A program made the position numbers and the translations under genes. Under the pieces are notes generated by a model. It did not search any database and was not told the origin of the DNA. It saw nothing but the letters and a program-made list of their open reading frames with translations. This document shows, piece by piece, positions 55,232 to 64,000 of a stretch of 64,000 bases of DNA. The DNA is from Phlebopus portentosus. Lineage: Eukaryota > Basidiomycota > Agaricomycetes > Boletales > Boletinellaceae. How positions within the stretch are numbered: the stretch's first letter is position 1; each line of letters begins with the position of its first letter. The stretch spans positions 992,001 to 1,056,000 of the forward strand of contig JAYXKI010000004.1 of NCBI GenBank assembly GCA_037892935.1. Reading direction: 5' to 3'.

Positions 55232-58112
55232 TCCTGCGCTTTCACTTCTTGATAGCTCATATGATGCTGAGCTCGAATGGTATTGCATTATCATTTTGAT
55301 TCCATATTTGATTCTTCCAATCAATTTCTAGATTAACTTTGGCCAAATAGTCAATGCCTAGGATCACTTGATCCTGTCCTGTAGTTGCTACTGCCAGCAT
55401 TTATGGCTGCAGCTTAGGTCCATCAAAGATTAATGAGTAGACCTCATGCATGATTGCTCCTCCTTGGTTAGGGCTTCCATTGGCATTACTCAGGGGTCGA
55501 GGGTGATCAAGTCTTTTCTTGAATAGGTTATGGTGTCATACCAAGTTGGGGTGTATTGTACTACATGTTGCTCTGGAATCGATTAATGCTTGGACTGCTA
55601 GGGTCTTTGTTCCAACCTTCACTCAAATGGGTAATCGAGAATACAATGCATGTATTGGCAATCACTTATTATACATCGCTTCACCGGGGTTGAACCCAGG
55701 AGGTATGAAACACTGGTTGTTGAAACTATTCTTGCTACCCTTCGTACTCTCACATCACGCAGTCTTGTTTGATGGAGGTTCTAGTCTTTTCTCTACTGCT
55801 CATTACTTGCTAGGGATTTCTAGAAGTTGTTTTGATATTCTTCATCATGCTTGCAGGTGTATCCTGCTGATTCATCTCCCCTAGCCCATGCTATATGATC
55901 ATAGTGGACTGGCCTTTGACAATGAGGGTTGAGACATGTTTCCTTGAAATTCACAGCTCGTACTGTCATCGGCTTTCATTTCTGACTATTTGTTCTCTTC
56001 TTCGGCTGTCCTAAGGAAGAACCCTTTTGCTTCCTTAGTGCCTTGCAATTCTTCGAGTAGTGTCCAATCTTTCCACAGTTGTAGCATTTCGCTCCCTTCT
56101 TTGGCAAGCCTCAGAGTGCATCTACATCCATGGTGTCTGGATCACATTTCAATTATTGTATTAGTGGTCAAAATGATGATTGCCCATTTGTTTTGAATCT
56201 CAGAGTATATGTCTAACTTCCAATCAGCTTTTGTCTTGCATCCACATCTGCTAAGTTACTTGTCCATGTCATCCATTCTTCCAGCTTATACTTTTCAAAA
56301 GCGTCAGGTTGTACAGATTTGACTTGTCATTTGACCCAATTGTCTAGTCCTTTGACATAGATATACTTGAGCATAGTAGCATCAATTGATGGTGGTGCTC
56401 TAGCTCTGAGTTGTCGAAGTTTGTCATTGTATGCCCTGATGCTTGATCCTTTTTGCTAGATGCATAGAAGATGGAATAGTGCTTCTTGTTCTCCAACTAT
56501 TGGATGTCCTGCTTGGACTCTCATCCAATCCAACATCTGCTTGAGTGATGTGAACATTCCTCCTCCATTTGGATTGATAATTGCTGGTACTGGTTTTAGC
56601 TTTCCTTTATCATTGAATGATGTCAAGGTCTGCTTCTCTGCAAACTAATCGTAGCTGTTACCTTCGAGTGCTGCAAATAGACTCTTTGCAATCTTGTCTT
56701 TGCTCTTGACTCCATGCTGTGCCAACTTCAAAATACATCAGCTGACCCACAGATCAATATCTTCACTTTGCTTGCCATAGTACTTTGGCAATTTGATGCT
56801 GTGTTTAGAGAGTTGTATCTGAAGAGTTTGTAGTTGCATCTCCAGGATCTGAACTTTCTGGTTGGTGGTTGACATAATCATATGTGATTATGGGCACTGC
56901 TGGTGGTGAATATGTGGCTGGATATTCTGGTGCTTGGGTTGCTACTAAACCACTGATTGGTACTTAGAGTGTAGCACTTTGACTGTTAAACCCTTGCAAC
57001 AAGTATGGGTTTAGTGCTCATGATAACTCCTTGTCAGATAATACTGTTCTGTCAGAAGTATGCTCTGTTCGATGATGTAGCTCTCAAATTCGTTGAGCTT
57101 CCTGTCTGAGATACTCTGCGTGCTTGAGTATGCTCCTTGCAGTACTTTCTGTTGTCTGCACTGATGCAATCAATAGTGCTTCACATAAGTTGCTAATGTC
57201 TCCTGCAACATTTGGTGTCAATTGAGTGATCCTTGTGAGTTCTGTAGTTGCTGTTTCAACTGCTTGGATGCATTGCTCGTGGGCATTAAGTGTATTGTAT
57301 AAACATCCTATCTCATCTTGAACTATTAATATCTCCATGGTGACTTGTTGGCTTAGGAGTATAACTGATCGATCTAGGGAATCATCGTTTCAATGCAGTG
57401 TTGCTACCTGTGCTCCTAGTCCATAGGTGTTAATCTCGAGTGCTTTGAGTCGCTGTCCAACTGTAGTTGTGTATGCTCTGCTTGGCAGGTTGTTACTTGC
57501 TTGAGCTCTTGCTTGACTAGTTTGTAGTCCTTCGAGTCGTACTATTCTCTCTCATAGAGATAGTATTATAGGTGGATATTTGTTGTCTGCTTGGGTGGCA
57601 GTTCCCCAAAGAATGTCTCTATCCAGTTCTAATCTTGATATTCTTCCTTGGATATAATTTAGTTCACTATCTTGGTGCGATCCTGATCTCGTTCAGTTAT
57701 TCATTCAGTTACTCATCCTTTGGTTGTTACTTCTTCCACTTGAGTTCTTTGGATGGTTCATTAACCACATTTCTCACCTATAGCTTCAGGCAAATCGTTA
57801 TAAGGTATGGTAGACCAAGCTGTTCCTTTCTCATCAAATTTAGCAATAGTAGATGGTACTGTTGCTACCTTAGTTGTTGTTGTTTGTATGCTCCTAACTG
57901 CAGGGCTACCAGATGCCTTTGCTATTAGGTACACTTTATCAGTAAAGGGGGTATGATAATAGATGTTTGATTTGAGTGAATCAGGTTTGTTCTCCAGGAT
58001 GTGCACTTGTCCTAGGGAATAGGTTTGCTAATCTCAAAACTAGCAGTGTCGATAGGGACTTGAGGTCGACGGTCCTTGCCTCGATAAAACACTAGCCAAG
58101 AACCTTGCCCAT
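55232..58112 (-). pseudogene. TyD gag and protease relic
   Basis: In the minus direction: an N-terminal region (about 57760-58006, MHILENKPDS...), a helical segment (57084-57338, MEILIVQDEIGCLYNTLNAHEQ), a decayed capsid region, the zinc knuckle CYNCGKIGHYSKNC (near 56040-56085) and a protease with ALIDSRATCSTIHP (near 55575-55620), where the third residue of the DSG-type triad is now Arg. Many stops. Followed across the TyC and LTR-E insertions by pol at 46096. Confidence 0.75.
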
Positions 58113-60234
58113 TGTGGTATTTGGGTGGTGTCTTCTATCTGAAGGCGCTACAGATGTCCATCCTACTAAGGGAGCCGAATGCGTGAAGAAACCTCCAGAA
58201 ACGAAGCCTCAAGCTATCAGACTCTAACCACTAACCACCTGACAGGTGCCAAAGACCATCAGAGACATGGGGAAGTGCCCTAGAGACGCCAAGGTATGAC
58301 AGGAATAGAGTAGTAGGTCCGCTGGACAGAAGGGGAGGTCACAGGAGTCTGCTAGAGTAGCGCAATCTCAGTAGAGGGAAGCTAGGGAGTGTATACGATG
58401 AATATGAGGTGTAACATGCGGCCAGTAGATGATAAGGGTGCCGAAGGGATGCTTGATACGAGGCCTGGGTCGCCAGAGGGTCACCAAGGTTGAATAGAGG
58501 GCCGCCGGAGGGGAGAGAAGGTCACACAGGTCTACTATGGTAGTGTAGACTTAGTGGACGAAAGATAATGGCAGTGTATAATGAATATAAGGGATAACGT
58601 GCGGCCAGCAGATGAAAAGGACACCGAAGTGGAATAAGAAAGGAGGCCTGGGTCGCTGGAGGGCTGCCGAGGTCAAATAGGGGGCTGCCAGAGGGGAGAG
58701 AAGGTCACATAGGTCCGCCGTGGTAGGGTAGACTCAGTGGACGAAAGACAAGGGCGGTGTATAATGAATATAAGGGGAAATGTGCGGCCAGCAGATGAAA
58801 AGGACACCAAAGGGGAATAGGAAAGGAGGCCTGGGTCGCCGGAGGACCACCAAGGTCAAATAGGGGCCGCTAGGGATGAGGGAGCTTGTACGAATCTGCC
58901 ACGTAGCGTAAACTGGATAAAATAAAAGGTAGAGACTGTATACAATAAATATAAGGGGAAATGTGTGGCTAGCAACTTGAAAAGACACCGCAGGGTGTAG
59001 GACAGAAGGCCTGGGCTGCCGGAGGGCTGCCGAGGTTAGAAAGGGGCCGCCAGACAGGTACAATGTAGTGCGGCAGACATTTGGGGGTAGGTTCCCAGTC
59101 CTAACTCACACACTAAGTGTCAAAGGTGCCAAAGGAGTGTAGAAAGGTGAGTCAAGGATAGTATATAGTCAAGAGGGGAGCTCAGTACATGAGGGGGAGC
59201 TCAGAGTGAGGAAATCTCGAACCCTGGCCCTTGGATGTTGTATAAGCTCTCTGCTATGCTATGTATGTGCTGTCGTCTACTGATGAATATACACTCTATA
59301 TATACTCTACTGTTCTTGCCGATGAGTCCTACTGTCTGACAACATCTTTTGAGTCACTGGGCTTGCCAAGGGCTGCCACCGGAGCATCTAGGAGTTGTCC
59401 GAGAGCTGCATCATGAGGGGATCATCTAATGGCATGAAATATTGAGTATCTGCAATAATACGGGTGCCGGTGGAGTCTGGCTTGGCGGCAGCAGTCAGTG
59501 GCTTGGCATGCCACTATACCACATGCATGACTGCCATATATGGTCTAGAGTCACCCGCCGCTTGGGGGAAGTCAGGAAACGTTGAGGCTGATGTTTGGAG
59601 GCTAATATCGTGTATATGAGATAGAGGGTGCATCAGTCAGGGTCCCTAGGCTGCCCAAGGGCACCACCACACTCAATATAGAGTGTAGGCAATCAGTGGT
59701 GACTAAGGGGGGCACCGGAGTGGCAGATCTGCAACTCGCCACTCAATCGGCAGCAGATTCGTAAAACTGCAGCCTTCGGCGGCATGTGAGCAGGGATGAT
59801 ACTAGATAACTTTGTAGGCTTTGGGGGACTGTCTGGTAAGCTGTGGGAGGCTTCGGCGAGGGCACCTGAGGACGCCTGAGTGGCTGCCACAGGGGCATCC
59901 AAATCCACCTCGAGGCTGTACATATGAGGAATCCTAATAACAAAGGCCTATAATAATTGGGAGACATCTCCTATGGTGTCTGGTGCTGGGTAGGAGCCTT
60001 CAGCAGATCTGTATGGGTGCTAGGGAGCCAGCGGTGGACTCATCTAGGCTCTTAGAGGGCGCTGCAGGGGGAAGCGTAGGCTAGAATCTATAGATATGTG
60101 CTCATATGGCCTCTAGAGTGTGGTATGAGTATTCCCTGGTCCTCTGAGGTGCAGGCAGTGATGATATATGGTATCTGAAGTAGGGGAGAGCCATGGTATG
60201 AGTGTCCTGGCACAGGACTGGCCAGAGCACTACA
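58113..60234 (-). repeat. Old TyC-family LTR in TyD leader (2122 bp)
   Basis: Minus-strand sequence from TGTAGTGCTCTGGCCAG to ATACCACA matches TyC LTRs but is clearly diverged, CpG-poor and longer; the 182-bp unit is present in more copies (about 58440-59060). The flanks CCCAT and CCGTG do not match, so no target duplication is claimed. It shows the TyC family was active at least twice here. Confidence 0.8.
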
Positions 60235-60279
60235 CCGTGAGAGGTGGTGTTAAAACTAGCGAGTGATCTTTCGATTCAA

Positions 60280-61853
60280 CGTTAGAGGTATAGGTCTGGG
60301 GTTACACTGGTTTTGATCCTTTTGCCTAAGCAGTGGTATATTGTGCAGAGGTGACCTATCTACCCACGTTTAGCTGTACCATGCAGTCCCCTTACTATCC
60401 TTCCTAGTCACAATCCTGGTAAGGGATGCTTTCAGAGACAAGGTAGAGTAAGAGCAGATTGGGATTTCCAAGAGGTGTAGTAGTACAAAGCACGCAGTAG
60501 ATAATGAGTTAAGACACTGTTGCTGTGTATTAAGAGGATCAAAAGATGGGAGAAAGAGAGCCTACTTCTAATGCTATTTATGCTTTCTAGATAATCCATT
60601 TTCTGTCCTATTTCTTACTCATCTTCTCTCCACTTTACTCCACCTTGCTCCACCTTGCTCTACTTCTCTCCACCATTATATCACTTCCTTCATCATTCTG
60701 CTCTACTGAGCACCACTTTGCTCCAATGTATCTCCACTATGACAGAATTTTGTGAGGTTGCTGACTGAGACAATAGAGGTGCTGTTCCAGTATAGAAAGC
60801 TCCACTGTCAGTGCTCCATTATGATGTCAATTTCATCATCAGGTAGGATTGTAGCTCTTAGTGCAATGTAGGCAGCTCAATATGTGACTCTTTGCTGTTT
60901 GTCTTGTGGTCCAAAGGGTGTAAGCACAACCTGCACATTGGTATTGAGATGTTGGGTTGGTGTAGAGTATGGTCTAATGCATGCCATGAACTGTATGAGT
61001 TCAGCTGGGGGATGCAGTTGTGTTCGAGTGACTAGCCATACTTTGCCTGGAAGTTGAATGTCACAAATGTATTGCCATATCCTTTATTGGAGTACCAGTT
61101 GTAGTTGCTTGGTGTCCAGGTTTGCATTCCTTGGTAAATAAAGGTTCACTTGTACTATAGAGGCTGGATATGGATTGTGCAGCTCTGGCTTATACCATCC
61201 TAGTATCCTCCAAGTTATCAGGTCTGCAGCTTGAGAGGTTCGAGTTGTAACAACAAGTTCCTCATGTTGCTTGGGTATTATAGGATTTGGTGGATTAGCA
61301 TGTAATGCTTCTTGTGTGTGACATTAGACTTCGATCTGGCAGTCACGTATTTTGCTTGTAGCATGACATACTATGAAGTATATCTCATAAAGGACCATGT
61401 ACACTCAGGCACAAGTCTGACAGTGCTGGAATGCCAGTGATGTCTCCATTGGGATTAGATTAGCCTTTAGACTTTAGTCATTAGGCATTAGGCTTTGGTA
61501 GTCATATTCTAGGCTTCTTAGGCTTCTAGTAGTTTGATCGCTTCTTGACTTCTTTTGATCGGGTCAGATCAGGAGTTTGGTTGGTGGTGTTAAGGTAATG
61601 GTCAGCAGTAGTAAATTGGTAGTGGTAATTACCGGTCGGCGGTGTTAAGTAGTCTGTGGGGTTACATACTTGTGGCATGCTTCTCAGGCACCCATATATT
61701 GCTGTTGATGCCTGTAACTGTTGCCTTGGTCACATTAACAGTAGTTTGGCTCTAGTGACTGCTGGCCTGTTACTAGTCACATTTGGAATGCTGATCCTGT
61801 TGATCTGCCAATCGTATCAATCTTGATGTGAGTTTTTTGAGCAGATCCTTTCA
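60280..61853 (-). repeat. TyD 5' LTR (1574 bp)
   Basis: It is full-length and homologous to 6063-7635. The minus-strand start is TGAAAGGATC; the end CTAACG has the last A mutated to G. A conserved U3 frame (60808-61449) precedes a TATA-like box near 60570. CAATA directly follows on the plus strand. Confidence 0.85.
60808..61449 (-). pseudogene. Reading frame inside the TyD LTR (U3 ORF), copy 2
   Basis: 214-codon frame colinear with 6591-7232, same start ATG and same stop, no indels. Conserved blocks include ETSLAFQHCQTCA, YLPRNANLDTKQLQLVLQ, LVTRTQLHPPAELIQFM and STPTQHLNTNVQVVLTPFGP. In-frame stops (after QTCA, IEV, LVLQ, VTY) replace probable Arg/Gln codons. Product unknown. Confidence 0.55.
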
Positions 61854-61858
61854 CAATA

Positions 61859-62518
61859 GCATTGTGATGATAAAGCTGCTTGAGGCTAAAGATTTCAGTA
61901 AACTCAAAATCTTGCATAAAGGCAACTTTGGGGATATCGGACTGCAGCAATCTCATTACAGTGGTGCATTTTGGTTCTTTTTTGAGAAGTGGCTTTTCCC
62001 CCCGTCTGTAATTGTATGATATACCACATTACAGATGGGGTATTAATTTGATTGCAGATAGATTTACAGTACTACAGAAGCATCTTTTCCTATGTGGCTA
62101 ATGATATGTGTCTCTGCTATATTGGAATAGCCCTCTCTCTTACCCACTTGACTGTTTGTAGCCTATAGGAAGATCTGTAGCCCCCAATTCTACCATGAGC
62201 CTTAATGTTGAATAGTTTCTTCTATGCACAGGGGTTCAGTTCACTGTTAAAGCAATCAATGGACATTGTGTCAACAATCAATTACAGGCTGGTTTCCACT
62301 GTTCCAGCAGAAGCACTGAAGCAAGTGGATACAGATTCGAGAACAATCATGTCCTAGCAATGAATCAATCAAATACATCCTTGGCAAGAGCATTCATAGC
62401 TGTGCCAAAATCTCTCTGTGTAAAGAAGTTCATCTGAGTTTATCTGCATCTCAAAGGATCACACTGACTTGGCGAATTTCAAAATTGAACATTGAGGAAC
62501 AGGTTTAAACGAATACCC
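61859..62518. other. Stretch between TyD and the Tc1-like element
   Basis: No gene recognised. It probably continues the sequence left of 41618 before TyD inserted. Confidence 0.4.
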
Positions 62519-62519
62519 T

Positions 62520-63757
62520 TACAGTTACTCAAAAAACTGATGCAATGATTGATATGTTTCAACTGTTTCCCTTATAACTCTACAACTACTGTAGCTACAC
62601 AAAAATAAAAAATATCTCTGAAAGCGGTGAATCTTAGCTTTTTGGCAATAAACATATCATAAAAAAATTCGAAAATTTGATGGAGTTATGAAGCGATGAT
62701 CATATGACACTCATTGCATCAGTTTTTTGACTGTCATTTCAGAAACATAAAAATCATCCATATCTCAGTCAATTCTCTGTTGTTTTCTGTCAAACAAGTT
62801 TCTATGGGTAGTACAAGTCATGTGACTTTGTTTATATGTTGAAATTTGCCAAAAAGCACAACCACATCAATTACCATCATTATGAAGTCTGTTTCTCCTG
62901 CTGACCAAGCTCACATCATTAACCTACTCACTGCTGGCCAGACCACTCACCAGATTGCCTCTGCTACTGATTTTAACCAGTCTACCATCTCCAGAATTTG
63001 CTCTAAATACTGCCCTGAGCTTGAAAAGGCTTTAGGTGATCGTCCTTCCAAGCTCACTCTTACTAATACCGTCATGCTGTTCGTCTCATCACCTCTGGCA
63101 AAGCCGAAACTGCTGTCCAAGTTGCTCGTGCACTGTATACCATCACCAATGACACCCTCTCTACACAAACTGTCAGGAACCACTTGAGAAAAGCAGGGAT
63201 GAAGGCTGTGGTGAAGAAGAAGAAGCTGAAGTTGACACGCAAGCAGAAGCGAGATCATTATGACTTTGTGATTGCCCATCGTTACTGGACTTTGGAGGAC
63301 TGGAAGAAGGTTGTCTGGTCAGATGAGACCAAAATCAATAGAATTGGCTCAGATGGCAGGCAGTGGATCTGGAAATTTGCTGGGCAGGGCCTCATTAGTA
63401 AAGAGGTGAAGGAGTTGCTGAAGTTTGGAGGAGATCATATTATGGTATGGGGCTGTATGCTGTGGCAGGGCACTGGGATTGCATGCAAGATTGATAGAAA
63501 TATGGATAAGGAGCTCTATACCCAGATCCTGAAGGATGAATTGCAAGGAAGCCTGGAGCATCATGGCATTAGTGTCAATGATATTATTTTTCAGCATGAC
63601 AATGACCCCAAACACACCAGCAAAATGGCTACCAGCTGGCTCAAAGACCATGGCTTCGAGGTTCTTCTATGGCCAGCACAGTCCCCAGACCTTAACCCTA
63701 TTGAACACCTCTGGAATTATGTGAAGGATAGGCTGAGAGAGTATGAAAGCCCACCTG
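62520..63757 (+). mobile_element. Tc1-like DNA transposon, 3' end cut off
   Basis: Starts at a TA (62520-62521) followed by CAGTTACTC, the kind of end seen in Tc1 elements. It contains a 20-bp perfect inverted repeat (62529-62548 against 62711-62730) and a transposase gene. The 3' end is missing: at 63758 an LTR replaces the end of the transposase. Confidence 0.75.
62846..63757 (+). pseudogene. Tc1-like transposase, frameshifted and truncated
   Basis: The N-terminal DNA-binding helix-turn-helix (about 62880-63060: SPADQAHIINLLTAGQTTHQ, FNQSTISRICSKY) is in one frame. Near 63075 a one-base change moves the gene to the next frame, which then reads RHAVRLITSGKAETAVQVAR and continues open to the end (63184-63757). 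The catalytic DD34E residues are present: WSDETKI, QHDNDPKHTS and SPDLNPIEHLW. The C-terminus stops at YESPPV where Tc1 relatives run on for about 20 more residues. Second half is otherwise intact, so decay is recent. Cut-and-paste enzyme acting on the inverted-repeat ends. Confidence 0.88.
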
Positions 63758-64000
63758 TGTTAGAATCAGAGTAAGAAGAGTAATATATAGCTTACTACTG
63801 AAGCAAGTGTCTCACACTGCTGATTGATAAGCATTGTCAGAGAATCAGGCAAGGACAAGTATCAGACTAGTGTTGGTATGAGAGAAAGCTCCAACTCGCT
63901 TGAGGGGCATTTGGAGAGATGAATTGAACTGCTACTCAGGATGGCTCGTTTGGCCTCCTTTTATACTCTACAGGTGTGGCTATGCTAGGCTACTACTATA
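63758..64000 (-). repeat. LTR-F, partial LTR at the window edge
   Basis: TGTTAGAATC begins exactly where the Tc1 transposase is cut, as an LTR end (CTAACA on the minus strand). A minus-strand TATAAAAGG lies near 63960-63968. No second copy is in the window, so the family is not defined. Confidence 0.45.

Larger units (their letters stand above)
41618..61853 (-). mobile_element. TyD: decayed chromovirus (Ty3 type) expanded by nested insertions
   Basis: CAATA occurs directly outside both ends (41613-41617 and 61854-61858). In minus-strand order: 5' LTR (60280-61853), short leader, gag (58112-55227), pol (46096-42130) and a truncated 3' LTR (41944-41618). It is interrupted by an old TyC LTR (58113-60234), a complete TyC (47759-55226) and solo LTR-E (46097-47701). 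Removing these leaves an element of roughly 9 kb. Coding parts carry many TGA and TAG stops. Reading 20 kb of mixed sequence as one element rests on the matching CAATA, shared orientation and the gag-pro-pol order. Confidence 0.75.

Noticed and set aside
58108..60239. Target duplication for the old TyC LTR
   Set aside because: The flanks CCCAT and CCGTG do not match.
1..64000. CRISPR arrays, operons, ribosome binding sites and other bacterial features
   Set aside because: Spliceosomal introns, TATA-driven LTRs and Ty3-type elements show a eukaryotic genome; the tandem repeats seen lack CRISPR-like spacing.

Overview
The window looks like a transposon-dense chromosomal segment of a basidiomycete fungus, probably Agaricomycotina. 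Three host-type genes (17.4-25.3 kb) are built from short exons and 38-80 nt introns with GTRNGT donors and YAG acceptors. The rest is Ty3-type LTR retrotransposons, a DDE transposase family common in mushrooms, and a Tc1-like element. No tRNA, rRNA or CRISPR array was seen. Element names (TyA-TyD, LTR-E, LTR-F) are local labels. All calls come from reading the sequence; no database search was run.

Layout. 1-17 kb: decayed TyA copies in both orientations, a decayed TyB fragment, a TyD-type LTR (6063-7635) and a solo LTR-E (14234-15837) with a perfect 5-bp target duplication inside a TyA gag. 17.4-25.3 kb: host island with a coiled-coil protein gene, a 13-exon short-chain dehydrogenase gene and a small cysteine-cluster gene. 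25.8-40.7 kb: a DDE transposase relic split by TyB (26723-38776), a young 12-kb retrotransposon with near-identical 1629-bp LTRs. TyB carries gag-pro and pol on the minus strand, plus a spliced antisense gene for a 729-aa Zn2Cys6 protein. 41.6-61.9 kb: one decayed chromovirus, TyD (minus strand, CAATA at both ends), blown apart by nested insertions: LTR-E (46097-47701), a young gag-pro-only element TyC (47759-55226) and an old TyC LTR (58113-60234). 62.5-64 kb: a Tc1-like element cut by another LTR.

How the parts relate. TyC has no reverse transcriptase or integrase, but shares gag fold, zinc knuckle, protease, primer-binding-site type, LTR-adjacent purines and target duplication style with TyB; it is probably mobilised by a TyB-like element. 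Old copies are full of in-frame TGA/TAG stops explained by C-to-T change, mostly CGA to TGA, and the TyB LTR pair differs only at CpG sites where I compared it. This fits cytosine methylation and deamination acting on repeats.

Most notable: (i) long LTRs of two families carry gap-free conserved reading frames in their U3 part; (ii) TyB carries an antisense zinc-cluster gene and is saturated, LTRs and genes alike, with the word CG(A/G)AAC, which suggests a self-recognition or anti-silencing system; (iii) TyC is similarly saturated with CGGCG/CGCCG.
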